From assembly GCA_028279885.1 (NCBI GenBank), contig JANQMX010000096.1:1-64000 (forward strand): DNA of 64,000 nt, given 5' to 3'. Source of the DNA: Rhodovibrionaceae bacterium. GTDB taxonomy: Bacteria > Pseudomonadota > Alphaproteobacteria > Kiloniellales > DSM-21159. Positions 9,066 through 16,746 of this stretch are shown here, in pieces. Within the stretch, counting starts at the first letter, position 1. Each line of letters starts with the position of its first letter. The translations under genes were made by a program, and so were the position numbers. The notes under the pieces were generated by a model that made no database searches, had not been told where the DNA came from, and was given only the letters and a program-made list of their open reading frames with translations.

Positions 9066-9905
9066 CTAACTCCCGCCACCTTCCTTGGCGTTGGGGAAGA
9101 AGAGCTGCTGGCCGTCGACCTCGAACGCGGCGATGGCTTTCTGGCCCTCGCCGGAGACGAGCCAGTCGACGAAGGTCTGGCCCCACTCCGCCTTGACGTT
9201 GGCGTGCTTCTCCGGATTGACCAGGATGACGCCGTACTGATTGAACAGCGCCGGGTCGCCTTCCACGGCGATGGCGAAGTCGCCCTTGTTCTGGAAGGCG
9301 ATCCAGGTCGCTCGGTCGCTCATGGTATAGGCGTTCATGCCGACGGCGGTGTTGAGCGTCGCGCCCATGCCGGAACCGGTCTCGCGGTACCAGGTGCCGC
9401 TTGCCGCCGCCGGGTCGACGCCGGCGTCCTTCCACAGCCGCAGCTCCTTCTTATGGGTGCCGGAGTCGTCGCCGCGCGAGGCGAAAGGCGCCGCCGACTG
9501 GGCGATCCGCTCGAGGGCGGGCAGAATGTCCCGCATCCCCGCGATCCCGGCCGGGTCGTCCTCAGGCCCGACGATGACGAAGTCGTTGTACATCAGGTCG
9601 TGCCGGGCGACGCCGTAGCCATCGGCCACGAACTTCTCCTCAGCCGGCTTGGCGTGGACCAGCAGCACGTCGCCGTCGCCGTTGCGCGCGTTCTTGATCG
9701 CCTGGCCGGTGCCGACCGCGACCACCCGCACCTCGATGCCGGTCTTGGCGGTGAACTGCGGCAGGATGGCATCCAACAGCCCCGAATTCAGGGTGGAGGT
9801 GGTGGACTGGACGATGATGAACTTGTCGTCGGCCTGCAGGGGAGCGGCCAATCCCGTTGCGACGGTCAGGGCCGCAGCGAGCGCGAGAAAACGGCGACGG
9901 ATCAT
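9066..9905 (-). CDS. tupA: Tungstate ABC transporter substrate-binding protein (TupA-like)
   Basis: The product is a 279-residue periplasmic protein that captures the oxyanion for import. A signal peptide is visible (MIRRRFLALAAALTVATGLA, cleavage near AAPLQA). The mature start QSTTSTLNSGLLDAILP contains the serine/threonine-rich motif of TupA, and RGDDSGTH lies near residue 135. Start ATG 9905 is chosen over upstream codons because AAGGAGA lies just before it and the signal peptide begins there. It is the last gene of a tupB-tupC-tupA order, 43 bases after the ATPase gene. Molybdate cannot be excluded, but the sequence resembles TupA more than ModA. Confidence 0.85.
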   Translation of the reverse strand: MIRRRFLALAAALTVATGLAAPLQADDKFIIVQSTTSTLNSGLLDAILPQFTAKTGIEVRVVAVGTGQAIKNARNGDGDVLLVHAKPAEEKFVADGYGVARHDLMYNDFVIVGPEDDPAGIAGMRDILPALERIAQSAAPFASRGDDSGTHKKELRLWKDAGVDPAAASGTWYRETGSGMGATLNTAVGMNAYTMSDRATWIAFQNKGDFAIAVEGDPALFNQYGVILVNPEKHANVKAEWGQTFVDWLVSGEGQKAIAAFEVDGQQLFFPNAKEGGGS

Positions 9906-9948
9906 CGAGGGGTTCTCCTTCTTCGTTCGTCTGTTCGGGTGTCGGGAT

Positions 9949-10737
9949 TCAGAAGACCAGGCGGCCAGCCAGGAAGGCGGCGGCATTGTCGTTCTCGGGG
10001 TCGCTGAAGAACTGTTCCGTCGGCGCTCGTGCCTCGACCCGCCCGCGGTGCAGGAACAGTATCTCGTCGGCCAGGCGCTTGGCCTGCCCCAGGTCGTGGG
10101 TGACCAGAATGACCTTGGTGCCCTCGGCCTTGGCCTGGCCGATCAGCTCCTCGATCGCCAGGGTGGCCGTGGGGTCGAGGCTGGCGGTTGGCTCGTCGAG
10201 AAACAGCACCTCGGGCCGGCGGCTCAGCGCGCGGGCCAGGGCAAGGCGCTGCTGTTCACCGCCGGAGAGCAGGCGGGCCGGGCGGTCGGCAAGATGCAGC
10301 AGGTTGGCACGCGCCAGCCACTCTTCGACGCTGCCGTTGAGGCCGCTGCCGTTGATCGCATCCGGGCTTGCGCCTCGGGCGGTGCGCAGGGCGTAGCGCA
10401 GGTTGGCCGCCACCGAGCGGCGCAGCAGCACGGGGCGCTGAAAGACCATGGCCTGGCGCTGGCGGATGCCTTCGTTCGCCGTCTCACCGCGCCACAGCAC
10501 ATCTCCGCCGCTCGGTGCGATGAGACCATGCAGCAGACGCAACAGAAGACTCTTCCCGGCACCGTTGGGGCCGATGATGGCGCTCAAGCCGCTGTCTTCG
10601 AAGCGGAGAGTGAGGCGGTCGATCAGGCGCAGGTCGTTGACCTGGTAGGTCAAATCCCGCGCTTCCAGCGGCAGGATCGCCCGTGCCGGCTTTGGCGCGC
10701 AGGCCTGCAAATCGACGATGTGGCTTCCATCAGGCAT
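9949..10737 (-). CDS. tupC: ABC transporter ATP-binding protein, tungstate type (TupC)
   Basis: This 262-residue ABC ATPase energises the importer at the inner face of the membrane. Walker A is GPNGAGKS, the signature is LLSGGEQQRLALARAL, Walker B is VLFLDEP and the switch histidine is in VTHDLGQAKRLADEI. Its start overlaps the 3' end of the permease gene by 8 bases, showing translational coupling. A short N-terminal extension precedes the domain (ARDLTYQVNDL). The assignment to tungstate rests on the neighbouring TupA-like protein. Confidence 0.88.
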   Translation of the reverse strand: MPDGSHIVDLQACAPKPARAILPLEARDLTYQVNDLRLIDRLTLRFEDSGLSAIIGPNGAGKSLLLRLLHGLIAPSGGDVLWRGETANEGIRQRQAMVFQRPVLLRRSVAANLRYALRTARGASPDAINGSGLNGSVEEWLARANLLHLADRPARLLSGGEQQRLALARALSRRPEVLFLDEPTASLDPTATLAIEELIGQAKAEGTKVILVTHDLGQAKRLADEILFLHRGRVEARAPTEQFFSDPENDNAAAFLAGRLVF

Positions 10738-11437
10738 AGGCGGCTCGTGCAGCGGTGGCGCGCAGACTCATCACCGAGGCGTTCACCGCCACGGCGATGC
10801 CGACCAGGATGATGCCCAGCGCAAGGGCGAGGGCGAGATTGCCCTTGGAGGTCTCCAGCGCGATGGTCGTGGTCATCACCCGGGTCACGTGATTGATGTT
10901 GCCGCCGACGATGATCACCGCGCCGACCTCGGCGATGGCGCGGCCGAAGCCGGCCAGTGCGACGGTCATCAGGCTATAGCGGCCGTCCCACAGCAGGGTG
11001 CCGATGGCGGCCCAGCGGCCGACACTGAAGGAGCGCAGTTGTTCGTCATACTCGCTGTGCAGGTCGGCGACCACCTGCCGGGTCAGCGCCGCGACGATGG
11101 GCGCGACCAGGATGCTCTGGGCGATGATCATGGCCGTCGGCGTGTAGAGCAGCGCGAGCGGCCCGAGCGGTCCGGCGTTGGACAGCATGAGATAGAGGAA
11201 GAGGCCGACCACCACCGGCGGCAGGCCCATCAGCGCGTTCATCAGCACGATCAAGGCGCCGCGGCCGGGAAAGCGGAAGATCGCCGTGGCGGCGCCGAGC
11301 GGCAGCCCGATCAGGCAGGCGAAGAGCACCGCCGTCAGGCTGACCTGCAGCGACAGCAGAACGATCTCCGCCAAGTCGGCATTGCCGGATAAGATCAAGT
11401 CGAAAGCGAGCCCAAAGGCCGCGCCGAAGTCCTGCAT
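10730..11437 (-). CDS. tupB: ABC transporter permease, tungstate type (TupB)
   Basis: This 235-residue inner-membrane permease has about five hydrophobic segments and a binding-protein-dependent transport (EAA-like) loop, AGFGRAIAEVGAVIIVGGNI, near residues 155-175. It is the first gene of the tup operon. Start ATG 11437 is preceded by a strong GGGAGG site. The upstream 117 bases to the divergent SH3 gene must hold the operon promoter; TATACT on the minus strand (11493-11498) is a possible -10. Confidence 0.88.
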   Translation of the reverse strand: MQDFGAAFGLAFDLILSGNADLAEIVLLSLQVSLTAVLFACLIGLPLGAATAIFRFPGRGALIVLMNALMGLPPVVVGLFLYLMLSNAGPLGPLALLYTPTAMIIAQSILVAPIVAALTRQVVADLHSEYDEQLRSFSVGRWAAIGTLLWDGRYSLMTVALAGFGRAIAEVGAVIIVGGNINHVTRVMTTTIALETSKGNLALALALGIILVGIAVAVNASVMSLRATAARAAYA

Positions 11438-11554
11438 CCTCAGCCTCCCGAGGAGAAAGCTATGTATTCTTCCGCGTCTTGTCCAGAAATGCAGTATATA
11501 CGGAATTCATGCAGTCATGCGCAGCCAAGAGCATAGAGTTGTGACGAGATCACC

Positions 11555-11920
11555 ATGCTGACGATCTTTCCGGACGGCAGCCGGGCGCGGGCGCTGCAGG
11601 CCTATCGCCGGCCCTATGAGGCGCCTTTTCGTGCCGAGGCCGGGGCGGCGGTGCGGCCGGATTTCGCGCAGCAGACCGACATCGAGGGCTGGGTTTGGGC
11701 TCTTGATCCCGACGGCCGCGGTGGCTGGGTCCCGCTCGCCTGGCTCGACCGCCGCGGCGAGCCTTGGCGGCTGACTCGGGCCTTCGATGCCATCGAGCTC
11801 TCGGTCGCGGTCGGCGATCTGGTGACGATCCACTTCGCCGAGAGCGGCTTCGTCATGGCGACCAACGCGGAGGGTGCACAGGGCTGGCTGCCCGACGGGG
11901 TGCTGGAGCGGATCGCGTGA
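11555..11920 (+). CDS. Small protein with two variant SH3-like domains
   Basis: The 121-residue product consists of two half-length repeats, each with an SH3-type core ending in a GWVP-like motif: GGWVPLAWL near residue 57 and QGWLPDGVLE near residue 110. Between them lies a beta-rich stretch that begins AIELSVAVGDLVTIH. There is no signal peptide, so it is probably cytoplasmic. Such variant SH3 proteins bind peptides or ligands of unknown identity. It is divergent from tupB and convergent with the DMT exporter gene that follows. Confidence 0.7.
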   Translation: MLTIFPDGSRARALQAYRRPYEAPFRAEAGAAVRPDFAQQTDIEGWVWALDPDGRGGWVPLAWLDRRGEPWRLTRAFDAIELSVAVGDLVTIHFAESGFVMATNAEGAQGWLPDGVLERIA

Positions 11921-11933
11921 GCGTGGCGCAAGC

Positions 11934-12875
11934 CTATTCGCGACCCACCCGGGAGATCGCGGCGACGGCCGCAATGACGCAGAGCGCGCCGACCCACTGC
12001 AGAGCCGTCAGGCTCTCGCCGAGAAAGAGGAAAGCGGCGGCCAGCCCGAAGACGGGAATGAGCGTCAGATAGAAGCCGGCGACGTTGGCCGGCAGGCTTT
12101 GCAGGGCGAAGAGGTAGAACCAGAAGGCAAGCGCGTACTGGACGACGCCCGAGAGTGCGGCGAGCAGCAGGATTGCCGGCGGGACTCCCGCGAGCCCGAG
12201 GGCGCTCAGCCCAAAACCCAGCGCGACCAGCAGCGCGCCGAGGGTCCAAAGGAGCCCGACGCTCTGCTGCAGGGCCGACAGCGACAGCGGATCCAGCACG
12301 CGCACCAGCTTGCGCGTGGCGATGACATAGAAGGCGGCGAAGAAGGTGCCGACCAGCACCAGAAAGTCGCCGATCAACGAGCCCTGACCCGGCAAGGACC
12401 CGGCGTCGGGGAACATGACGAGCAGGATGCCCAGGGTTGCCATTGCCGCCAGCGCCAGCATCGCTGCGCCGACCCTTTCCTTCAGAAGCAACCAAGCGAG
12501 ACAGAGGATAAACAGCGGCTCGGCCGCGCCGAGCAGCGCGGCGCTGCTCGCCGTGGTCAGGGCCAGGCCGACAATCCCGAAGGTGTAGGCCAGCCCGGGC
12601 TCCAGCAGGCCGCTGAGGCTGGCCCGCCGCGACGAGCGATCCAGCCGTACGCGCCGCCGCAGCACCAGCACGGCCAGCCAGAGGACGGCGATCGAGGCAG
12701 TGAGCTGAACGGTCAGCAAGGTCAGCGGCGGCATATGCGTCAGCACGGCCTTGCTCATCACCGTGGCGGAGCCCCAGCAGGCGGCGGACAGCACGGCGGC
12801 GACAACCGCCACGCTATAGGCCGGGGGCCGACGCGCAGTCGGCGCCTCGGCGGCGGGTCGAGTCGGTGCGGTCAT
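11934..12875 (-). CDS. EamA/DMT-superfamily transporter
   Basis: This 313-residue inner-membrane protein has about ten hydrophobic segments and two EamA halves (about residues 20-150 and 165-300). It carries GSATVMSKAVLTHMPPL at the start of half 1 and a LGESLTALQWVGALCVIAAV ending in half 2. DMT proteins export amino acids, metabolites or drugs; the substrate here is not known. Its ATG overlaps the stop of the upstream marR-type gene by 4 bases, so the pair forms an operon and the exporter is probably under MarR control. Confidence 0.85.
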   Translation of the reverse strand: MTAPTRPAAEAPTARRPPAYSVAVVAAVLSAACWGSATVMSKAVLTHMPPLTLLTVQLTASIAVLWLAVLVLRRRVRLDRSSRRASLSGLLEPGLAYTFGIVGLALTTASSAALLGAAEPLFILCLAWLLLKERVGAAMLALAAMATLGILLVMFPDAGSLPGQGSLIGDFLVLVGTFFAAFYVIATRKLVRVLDPLSLSALQQSVGLLWTLGALLVALGFGLSALGLAGVPPAILLLAALSGVVQYALAFWFYLFALQSLPANVAGFYLTLIPVFGLAAAFLFLGESLTALQWVGALCVIAAVAAISRVGRE

Positions 12876-13384
12876 TCAGAGGCGACCGCGCATTCGACCG
12901 GGCAGGAGTCCTGGGGGCAGGCGTCCTCGTCGCAGAGTCGGCAGATGTGATCGGCAGACTGCCGCCCTGACGTGATGTGGCCGAGCAGGGACTCCATAAG
13001 CGCCGTCAGGCTGTCCTGCTGCTTGGTGGAAAGCGGTACCAGCGCCTCGTCGAGAACCCGGCGGCGGCCTTCGAGGATGGCGCGCCGGCGGGTGGCGCCG
13101 GTGCGGGTGAGATGGAGGCCGACCGCCCGTCCGTCCCGAAGGCTGCGGCGCGTAACCAGCCCGTCGGCGGCCAGGCGGTCGATTAGCCGCACGGTCGCCG
13201 AATGGCTCAAGGCCAGGGTGCGGGCCAACCGGTCGATGGGCTCGCCCGGCGCGACACCGATGCTGACCAGCGCCGCCGGAGCTGCGGCGCCGTGCTTGGC
13301 TCGGGTCTCGGTTTCCTCGATGAGGCGGTCGGTCAGCGCCAAAGCCAGGGCGCCGAGCAGGTTCGCGGTGCGGTCATCGGTCAT
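12872..13384 (-). CDS. MarR-family transcriptional regulator with cysteine-rich C-terminus
   Basis: The 170-residue product has a winged-helix domain around residues 45-115 (PIDRLARTLALSHSATVRLIDRLAADGLVTRR, with the wing RDGRAVGLHLT). The tail ends with CRLCDEDACPQDSCPVECA, which holds five cysteines, a spacing that could bind metal or act as a thiol switch. It lies directly upstream of the DMT transporter (4-base overlap) and probably represses the operon. A TATATG-N11-CATATA palindrome lies 9 bases before the start codon. No good Shine-Dalgarno site precedes ATG 13384, so a short or absent leader is possible. Confidence 0.87.
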   Translation of the reverse strand: MTDDRTANLLGALALALTDRLIEETETRAKHGAAAPAALVSIGVAPGEPIDRLARTLALSHSATVRLIDRLAADGLVTRRSLRDGRAVGLHLTRTGATRRRAILEGRRRVLDEALVPLSTKQQDSLTALMESLLGHITSGRQSADHICRLCDEDACPQDSCPVECAVASE

Positions 13385-13392
13385 GGCTCAAT

Positions 13393-13415
13393 TATATGTG
13401 TGCAGCATGCATATA
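13393..13415. promoter_or_regulatory. Candidate MarR operator
   Basis: TATATG (13393-13398) and CATATA (13410-13415) form an inverted repeat with an 11-base spacer immediately upstream of the marR-type gene. MarR proteins usually bind such palindromes over their own promoters. The AT-rich block stands out from the GC-rich surroundings. No binding data are available. Confidence 0.5.
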
Positions 13416-13500
13416 TCAAGATAGCAGGAGAGACGTTGTGTTGGGCAGTTGCCGGCGTCGTGCGGCGCGGACTCGGGAGCCGGCGGAGTTGCGCGTTGCT

Positions 13501-14736
13501 CTAAGCGATCTTGGCTACGGCACTTGCCAGGCTGCTGCTGAGGTCGCCGCGCGGTGCAACGGCGATGCGCTCAAGGCCGAGCCAGTGGGCGAGTTGGGCA
13601 AGCTCCTCGGCCAACGCTTCGGCGACTTCCTCATGGCGGACACCGGGCTCGGCGTGGGCGGCCTGCACCAGCAGGCTGCCGCCGGCACGATCGGCCTTGA
13701 GGTCGACCCGGCCGACCAGGCGGTCGCCAAGCAGGAAGGGCAACACGTAGTAGCCGTGCACCCTCTTGGCCTCGGGCGTGTAGATCTCGATCCGGTAGTG
13801 GAAGTCGAAGAGGCGCTCGGCCCGCTCGCGGTACCAGACCAGGGGGTCGAAGGGCACCAGGAGCGCTTGGGCGGCGATGCGGCGCGCGCGCCGCGCCTCC
13901 GGATGCAGGTAGGCAGGTTGCTTCCAGCCGGCGACCTCCACCGGCAGCAGCGCGCCCTCTTCCACCAGCTCTGCCAGGCGCGCCTTGGAGTCGGCCGGCG
14001 TGAGGCGGAAGTAGTCACGCAGGTCCGGCTCGGTCGCCACGCCCAGCGCCTTGGCCGCCAGCATCAGGAGCCCGCGCTGCGCCTCCTCCACGGTTGGGGT
14101 CGGCAGTGCCTGGATCTCGTCCGGCAAGACTCGCTCACTCAGGTCGTAGATCCGGGTGAAGCTCCTGCGCGTGGCGGTAGTGATGCGCCCGGTCCAGAAG
14201 AGGAACTCCAAGGCGATCTTGCCGTCGCTCCAGCCCCACCAGCCGCCCGCCGCTTTGCCGCCTTCGCTCAGCTCGCCGGCACTGATCGGGCCGGCCTCGG
14301 CGATCTCGCGATAGACTGCCTCGATGAAGTCGCGCCGCTCGCGCGCGAACTTGGCCAGGCCCTTGTAGATGCCTTCACCCCGCTCGGCGCGTGCCATGCG
14401 CCAGCGGAAGAGCGGCTGGTGCGCGAGCGGGATCATTGAGGCCTCGTGCGCCCAGTATTCGAAGAGCCGACGCTTGCGGCCGTAGGCCAGGCGTTCCAGC
14501 AGACCGTCGGGATACGGCCCGAGCCGAGAGAAAAAGGGCAGTGTGTGGGCGCGGGCCAGCACGTTCACCGAGTCGATCTGTAAGAGCGAGAGGCGGTCCA
14601 GCACGCGGCCGGCATGACCGGCGTTGATCGTCGCGCTCGGTCGCGCCTCGCCAAAGCCCTGGGCGGCCAAGGCGATGCGCCGTGCTGCATTGGCGGTCAG
14701 GCGGGTGACGGGTTTGTGCTCGGGAGCGGCGGGCAT
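13501..14736 (-). CDS. YcaQ-like winged-helix DNA glycosylase family protein
   Basis: The 411-residue protein belongs to the HTH_42/YcaQ family, whose E. coli member unhooks DNA interstrand crosslinks. Recognisable parts are LQIDSVNVLARAHTLPFFSRLGPY near residue 55 (the Q-x-D motif that carries catalytic residues), a tryptophan-rich HEASMIPLAHQPLFRWRM near 95-115 and VPFDPLVWYRERAERLFDFHYRIEIY near 290. The length is typical. ATG 14736 has a weak ribosome-binding site. The gene is divergent from the nsrR-like operon. The glycosylase activity is assumed from the family. Confidence 0.82.
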   Translation of the reverse strand: MPAAPEHKPVTRLTANAARRIALAAQGFGEARPSATINAGHAGRVLDRLSLLQIDSVNVLARAHTLPFFSRLGPYPDGLLERLAYGRKRRLFEYWAHEASMIPLAHQPLFRWRMARAERGEGIYKGLAKFARERRDFIEAVYREIAEAGPISAGELSEGGKAAGGWWGWSDGKIALEFLFWTGRITTATRRSFTRIYDLSERVLPDEIQALPTPTVEEAQRGLLMLAAKALGVATEPDLRDYFRLTPADSKARLAELVEEGALLPVEVAGWKQPAYLHPEARRARRIAAQALLVPFDPLVWYRERAERLFDFHYRIEIYTPEAKRVHGYYVLPFLLGDRLVGRVDLKADRAGGSLLVQAAHAEPGVRHEEVAEALAEELAQLAHWLGLERIAVAPRGDLSSSLASAVAKIA

Positions 14737-14806
14737 GGGGTGCCTAGACTGGCCTGTATCTCGCTTTGCTTCCAGCGGATTTAAGTCCGAGCTGGCCTGC
14801 AGCAGA

Positions 14807-14831
14807 AAACATGCATTTCAGATGCATTTTT
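14807..14831. promoter_or_regulatory. Candidate NsrR-type operator
   Basis: AAACATGCAT (14807-14816) and ATGCATTTTT (14822-14831) form an inverted repeat with a 5-base spacer, closely matching the NsrR half-site pattern AANATGCAT known from other proteobacteria. A second half-site-like AAGATGCAT lies at 14851-14859. TATAAG (14859-14864), with TTGCGC 19 bases upstream, is a possible promoter for the nsrR-like operon. This supports autoregulation by an NO-sensing Rrf2 protein. Confidence 0.6.
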
Positions 14832-14885
14832 CCTTGCGCCGCCGAAGATAAAGATGCATATAAGATACCTAAATAGGAGATGGCC

Positions 14886-15326
14886 ATGCGGTTGAACGTG
14901 CAATCCGATTATGCCCTGCGGCTGCTGATGCATCTGGCGGTCCGGGACGGGGAGCTTGTGACCATCGCCGAGGTGGCTGAGCGCTTCCAGGTCTCGAAGA
15001 ACCACCTGATGAAGATCGCAAGCCTGCTGGCGCGCGAGGGCTACATAGACGCTGCGCGTGGCCGCTCGGGCGGACTCAAGCTGGCCAAGCCTGCCAAGCA
15101 GGTGCGTGTCGGCGACGTGGTGCGCTGCATGGAAGCGGACTTCGCCATCGTCGAGTGCTTCCAGGAGGGCAACAGCCAGTGCCTGATCATGCCCTGCTGC
15201 AAGCTGCAGCGGGTGCTGGGCGAAGCGGTGGAGGCCTTCCTCGCCATCCTCGACCGCTACAGCCTGGACGATCTCGTCCGGCGCAACCCGGACCTGCGGC
15301 TGCTGCTCGGCAAGGAGGCGGCATGA
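14886..15326 (+). CDS. nsrR: Rrf2-family transcriptional regulator, NsrR-like NO sensor
   Basis: The 146-residue regulator has an N-terminal winged helix (about residues 1-65; SDYALRLLMHLA, then VSKNHLMKIASLLAREGYI). Its cluster region has C91, C99 and C104/C105, the arrangement that binds an Fe-S cluster in NsrR/IscR-type proteins. NsrR represses NO-detoxification genes until NO attacks the cluster. ATG 14886 is preferred to ATG 14880 because TAGGAG ends right at 14879 and gives 6-base spacing only to the second codon. Its stop overlaps the start of the globin gene (ATGA), so sensor and detoxification protein are translated together. IscR is less likely because the cofactor spacing and context fit NO. 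Confidence 0.82.
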   Translation: MRLNVQSDYALRLLMHLAVRDGELVTIAEVAERFQVSKNHLMKIASLLAREGYIDAARGRSGGLKLAKPAKQVRVGDVVRCMEADFAIVECFQEGNSQCLIMPCCKLQRVLGEAVEAFLAILDRYSLDDLVRRNPDLRLLLGKEAA

Positions 15327-15772
15327 CCGAGTTCATCGCGCGGCCGGCAGAAACGCGGCGGGCGGAGATCCGCGCCAAGGCCGCGGCCATGGGCGTCGAT
15401 GAGGCCTACATCGCAACCCTGGTCGAGACCTTCTACGGCCGCATCCGCGCCCATCCTCTGTTGGGCCCGATCTTCGAAGAGGTGATCGGCGACAACTGGG
15501 CGCGCCACCTCGGCACGATGAAGGACTTCTGGGCCTCCGTGGCCTTCAACGCCGGGCGCTACTCGGGCAAGCCCGTGCCGGCGCACAAGAAGCTCGCGGC
15601 CGTCGAGCCCTGGCACTTCACCATCTGGCTCGCGCTCTTCCGGCAGACCTTGGAGGACACCGCGCCCTCCCCTGCCGCCGTGCTTTTCTTCATGGAGCGG
15701 GCCGAGCGCATCGCCCAGAGCCTTCAGCTCGCGATGTTCGGCCTGCCTGAACTTCGGAGGGAGGAGAGATAG
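15323..15772 (+). CDS. Group III truncated hemoglobin
   Basis: The 149-residue haem protein has the 2-on-2 globin pattern of group III: FYGRIRAHPLLGPIF near residues 37-51, HLGTMKDFWASVAF near 62-75 and the proximal histidine H98 in EPWHFTIWLALF. Group III globins bind O2 and NO and are repeatedly linked to NO or microaerobic stress. The start ATG overlaps the nsrR-like stop codon, and the next gene begins directly after its stop. Function in NO scavenging is inferred from the regulator and operator upstream. Confidence 0.85.
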   Translation: MTEFIARPAETRRAEIRAKAAAMGVDEAYIATLVETFYGRIRAHPLLGPIFEEVIGDNWARHLGTMKDFWASVAFNAGRYSGKPVPAHKKLAAVEPWHFTIWLALFRQTLEDTAPSPAAVLFFMERAERIAQSLQLAMFGLPELRREER

Positions 15773-15997
15773 ATGTCGTTCCTCGAACTGCTTGTCTTCG
15801 GCGGCATGATCGCCACGGCCGGCTTCTTCGCCGTCTATATCGCAGCCCTGCAACAGGGCCTGCGTGAAGACCGAGCCGCGAAGCGGCGGCCGGCCTACGA
15901 TGCCGTCGGCGGCACCATCATCTTCGGCACCTGGACGGCCTTCGCCGTCGGGCTGAGCGCCCTCGTGCTGCTGACAATTGCGGAGATGCGGCCATGA
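15773..15997 (+). CDS. Small two-helix membrane protein in NO operon
   Basis: The 74-residue protein has two predicted membrane helices (about 5-27 and 46-69) and a short positively charged loop (LREDRAAKRRPAY). I do not recognise a family. Its ATG follows the globin stop codon with no gap, and its own stop overlaps the next tiny gene (ATGA), so expression is tightly coupled to the globin. A membrane-anchoring or electron-transfer accessory role is possible but is only inference. Confidence 0.72.
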   Translation: MSFLELLVFGGMIATAGFFAVYIAALQQGLREDRAAKRRPAYDAVGGTIIFGTWTAFAVGLSALVLLTIAEMRP

Positions 15998-16104
15998 CTC
16001 TGTCGTCCTTCAACTGGGGGCGCATCCTGCCGCTCGTTCTGCTGTGGGTCGCGGTTCCCGCACCGCTCTACATCTGGGCGCTGCTCTATCTCCTCATGCG
16101 CTAG
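15994..16104 (+). CDS. 36-residue single-helix membrane protein
   Basis: A very short gene starts at the ATG that overlaps the preceding stop (ATGA at 15994-15997) and ends at TAG 16102-16104. The product, beginning MTLSSFNWGR, is almost entirely one hydrophobic helix (ILPLVLLWVAVPAPLYIWAL). Its position inside an uninterrupted chain of overlapping genes, with a 14-base gap to the DUF1971 gene, argues that it is translated. It would be missed by length filters. No family is recognised. Confidence 0.6.
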   Translation: MTLSSFNWGRILPLVLLWVAVPAPLYIWALLYLLMR

Positions 16105-16118
16105 GCCGGGGGGCTGCA

Positions 16119-16394
16119 ATGCCACAATTTCCCGAGGGACTGACCAAGTACAGCGAGACGCCGCTGTTCACGGCAGAGAGCGTTCCCGAGAAGCTGCTCT
16201 CGGCGCATGCCACCAAGCCCGGGGTCTGGGGCAAGCTGCAGGTCCTGGAAGGCAGCCTCCACTACGTCGTGCCAGGGCCGCCGCTCTCTCGCGCGCGCAT
16301 CGAAGCGGGAGACCACGGCGTGATTGAGCCGACCGTCCCACATCATCTAGAGATTTCGGCGCCGGTCGCCTTCAAGGTCGAATTCTACCGCTGA
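16119..16394 (+). CDS. DUF1971 (TehB-like cupin) protein
   Basis: The 91-residue protein is a single small cupin-type barrel of the DUF1971 family (YSETPLFTAESVPEKLL near the start, GVWGKLQVLEGSLHYVV, then GVIEPTVPHHLEI with two adjacent histidines near residue 76). DUF1971 domains occur in tellurite-resistance proteins and beside globin and NnrS genes, which matches this position at the end of the globin operon. The start is ATG 16119. The precise biochemical role is unknown. Confidence 0.8.
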   Translation: MPQFPEGLTKYSETPLFTAESVPEKLLSAHATKPGVWGKLQVLEGSLHYVVPGPPLSRARIEAGDHGVIEPTVPHHLEISAPVAFKVEFYR

Positions 16395-16419
16395 GACGGC
16401 GCCGGCAGTCCGAGTAGCT

Positions 16420-16442
16420 ACCACATTGACAACAATTGTGGT
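16420..16442. promoter_or_regulatory. Palindromic operator and promoter of the toxin-antitoxin pair
   Basis: ACCACATTG at 16420-16428 faces CAATTGTGGT at 16433-16442 as an inverted repeat. A perfect -35 hexamer TTGACA (16426-16431) lies inside it. A weaker outer GTAGC/GCTAC pair flanks the palindrome. Overlap of operator and -35 is the usual design for autoregulated antitoxins. The matching -10 is weak (TACACG or GCTACA near 16449-16456). Confidence 0.55.
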
Positions 16443-16478
16443 ACATTGGCTACACGGACCACAGATATTGAGATCGCC

Positions 16479-16745
16479 ATGCCTCGCCTCTCGATCGACC
16501 TCAGCCCCCAGGAGCATCGCCAACTCAAGGCCATGGCCGCGCTCAAGGGGCAGAGCATCAAGGATTACGTGCTGAGCCGCGCCCTCGTCGACATGCCCGA
16601 CCCAAAGACCATGACGGACGAAGAGGCCTTGCAGGCACTCAAGCAGTTACTGGCGCCGCGGCTTGCGGAGGTCGAAGCGGGAGATGTCGTTACGGCGACG
16701 GCGGACGACATCAAACGCGACGCCCGCGCCAGGCGCAAAGCCTGA
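16479..16745 (+). CDS. Antitoxin of a ParDE/RelBE-type system
   Basis: The 88-residue protein begins MPRLSIDLSPQEHRQLKAMAALKGQSIKDYVL, a ribbon-helix-helix DNA-binding pattern as in ParD/StbD-like antitoxins. It has an acidic-to-basic C-terminal tail that would wrap the toxin. Start ATG 16479 is used because it begins the ribbon strand. It immediately precedes a ParE-like toxin gene and follows a palindromic operator, so it should repress its own operon and neutralise the partner. Confidence 0.8.
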   Translation: MPRLSIDLSPQEHRQLKAMAALKGQSIKDYVLSRALVDMPDPKTMTDEEALQALKQLLAPRLAEVEAGDVVTATADDIKRDARARRKA

Positions 16746-16746
16746 G

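Noticed and set aside
8803..9069. Open frames inside repeat cluster A
   Set aside because: Coding potential comes from the palindromic repeats; similar frames recur in other clusters.
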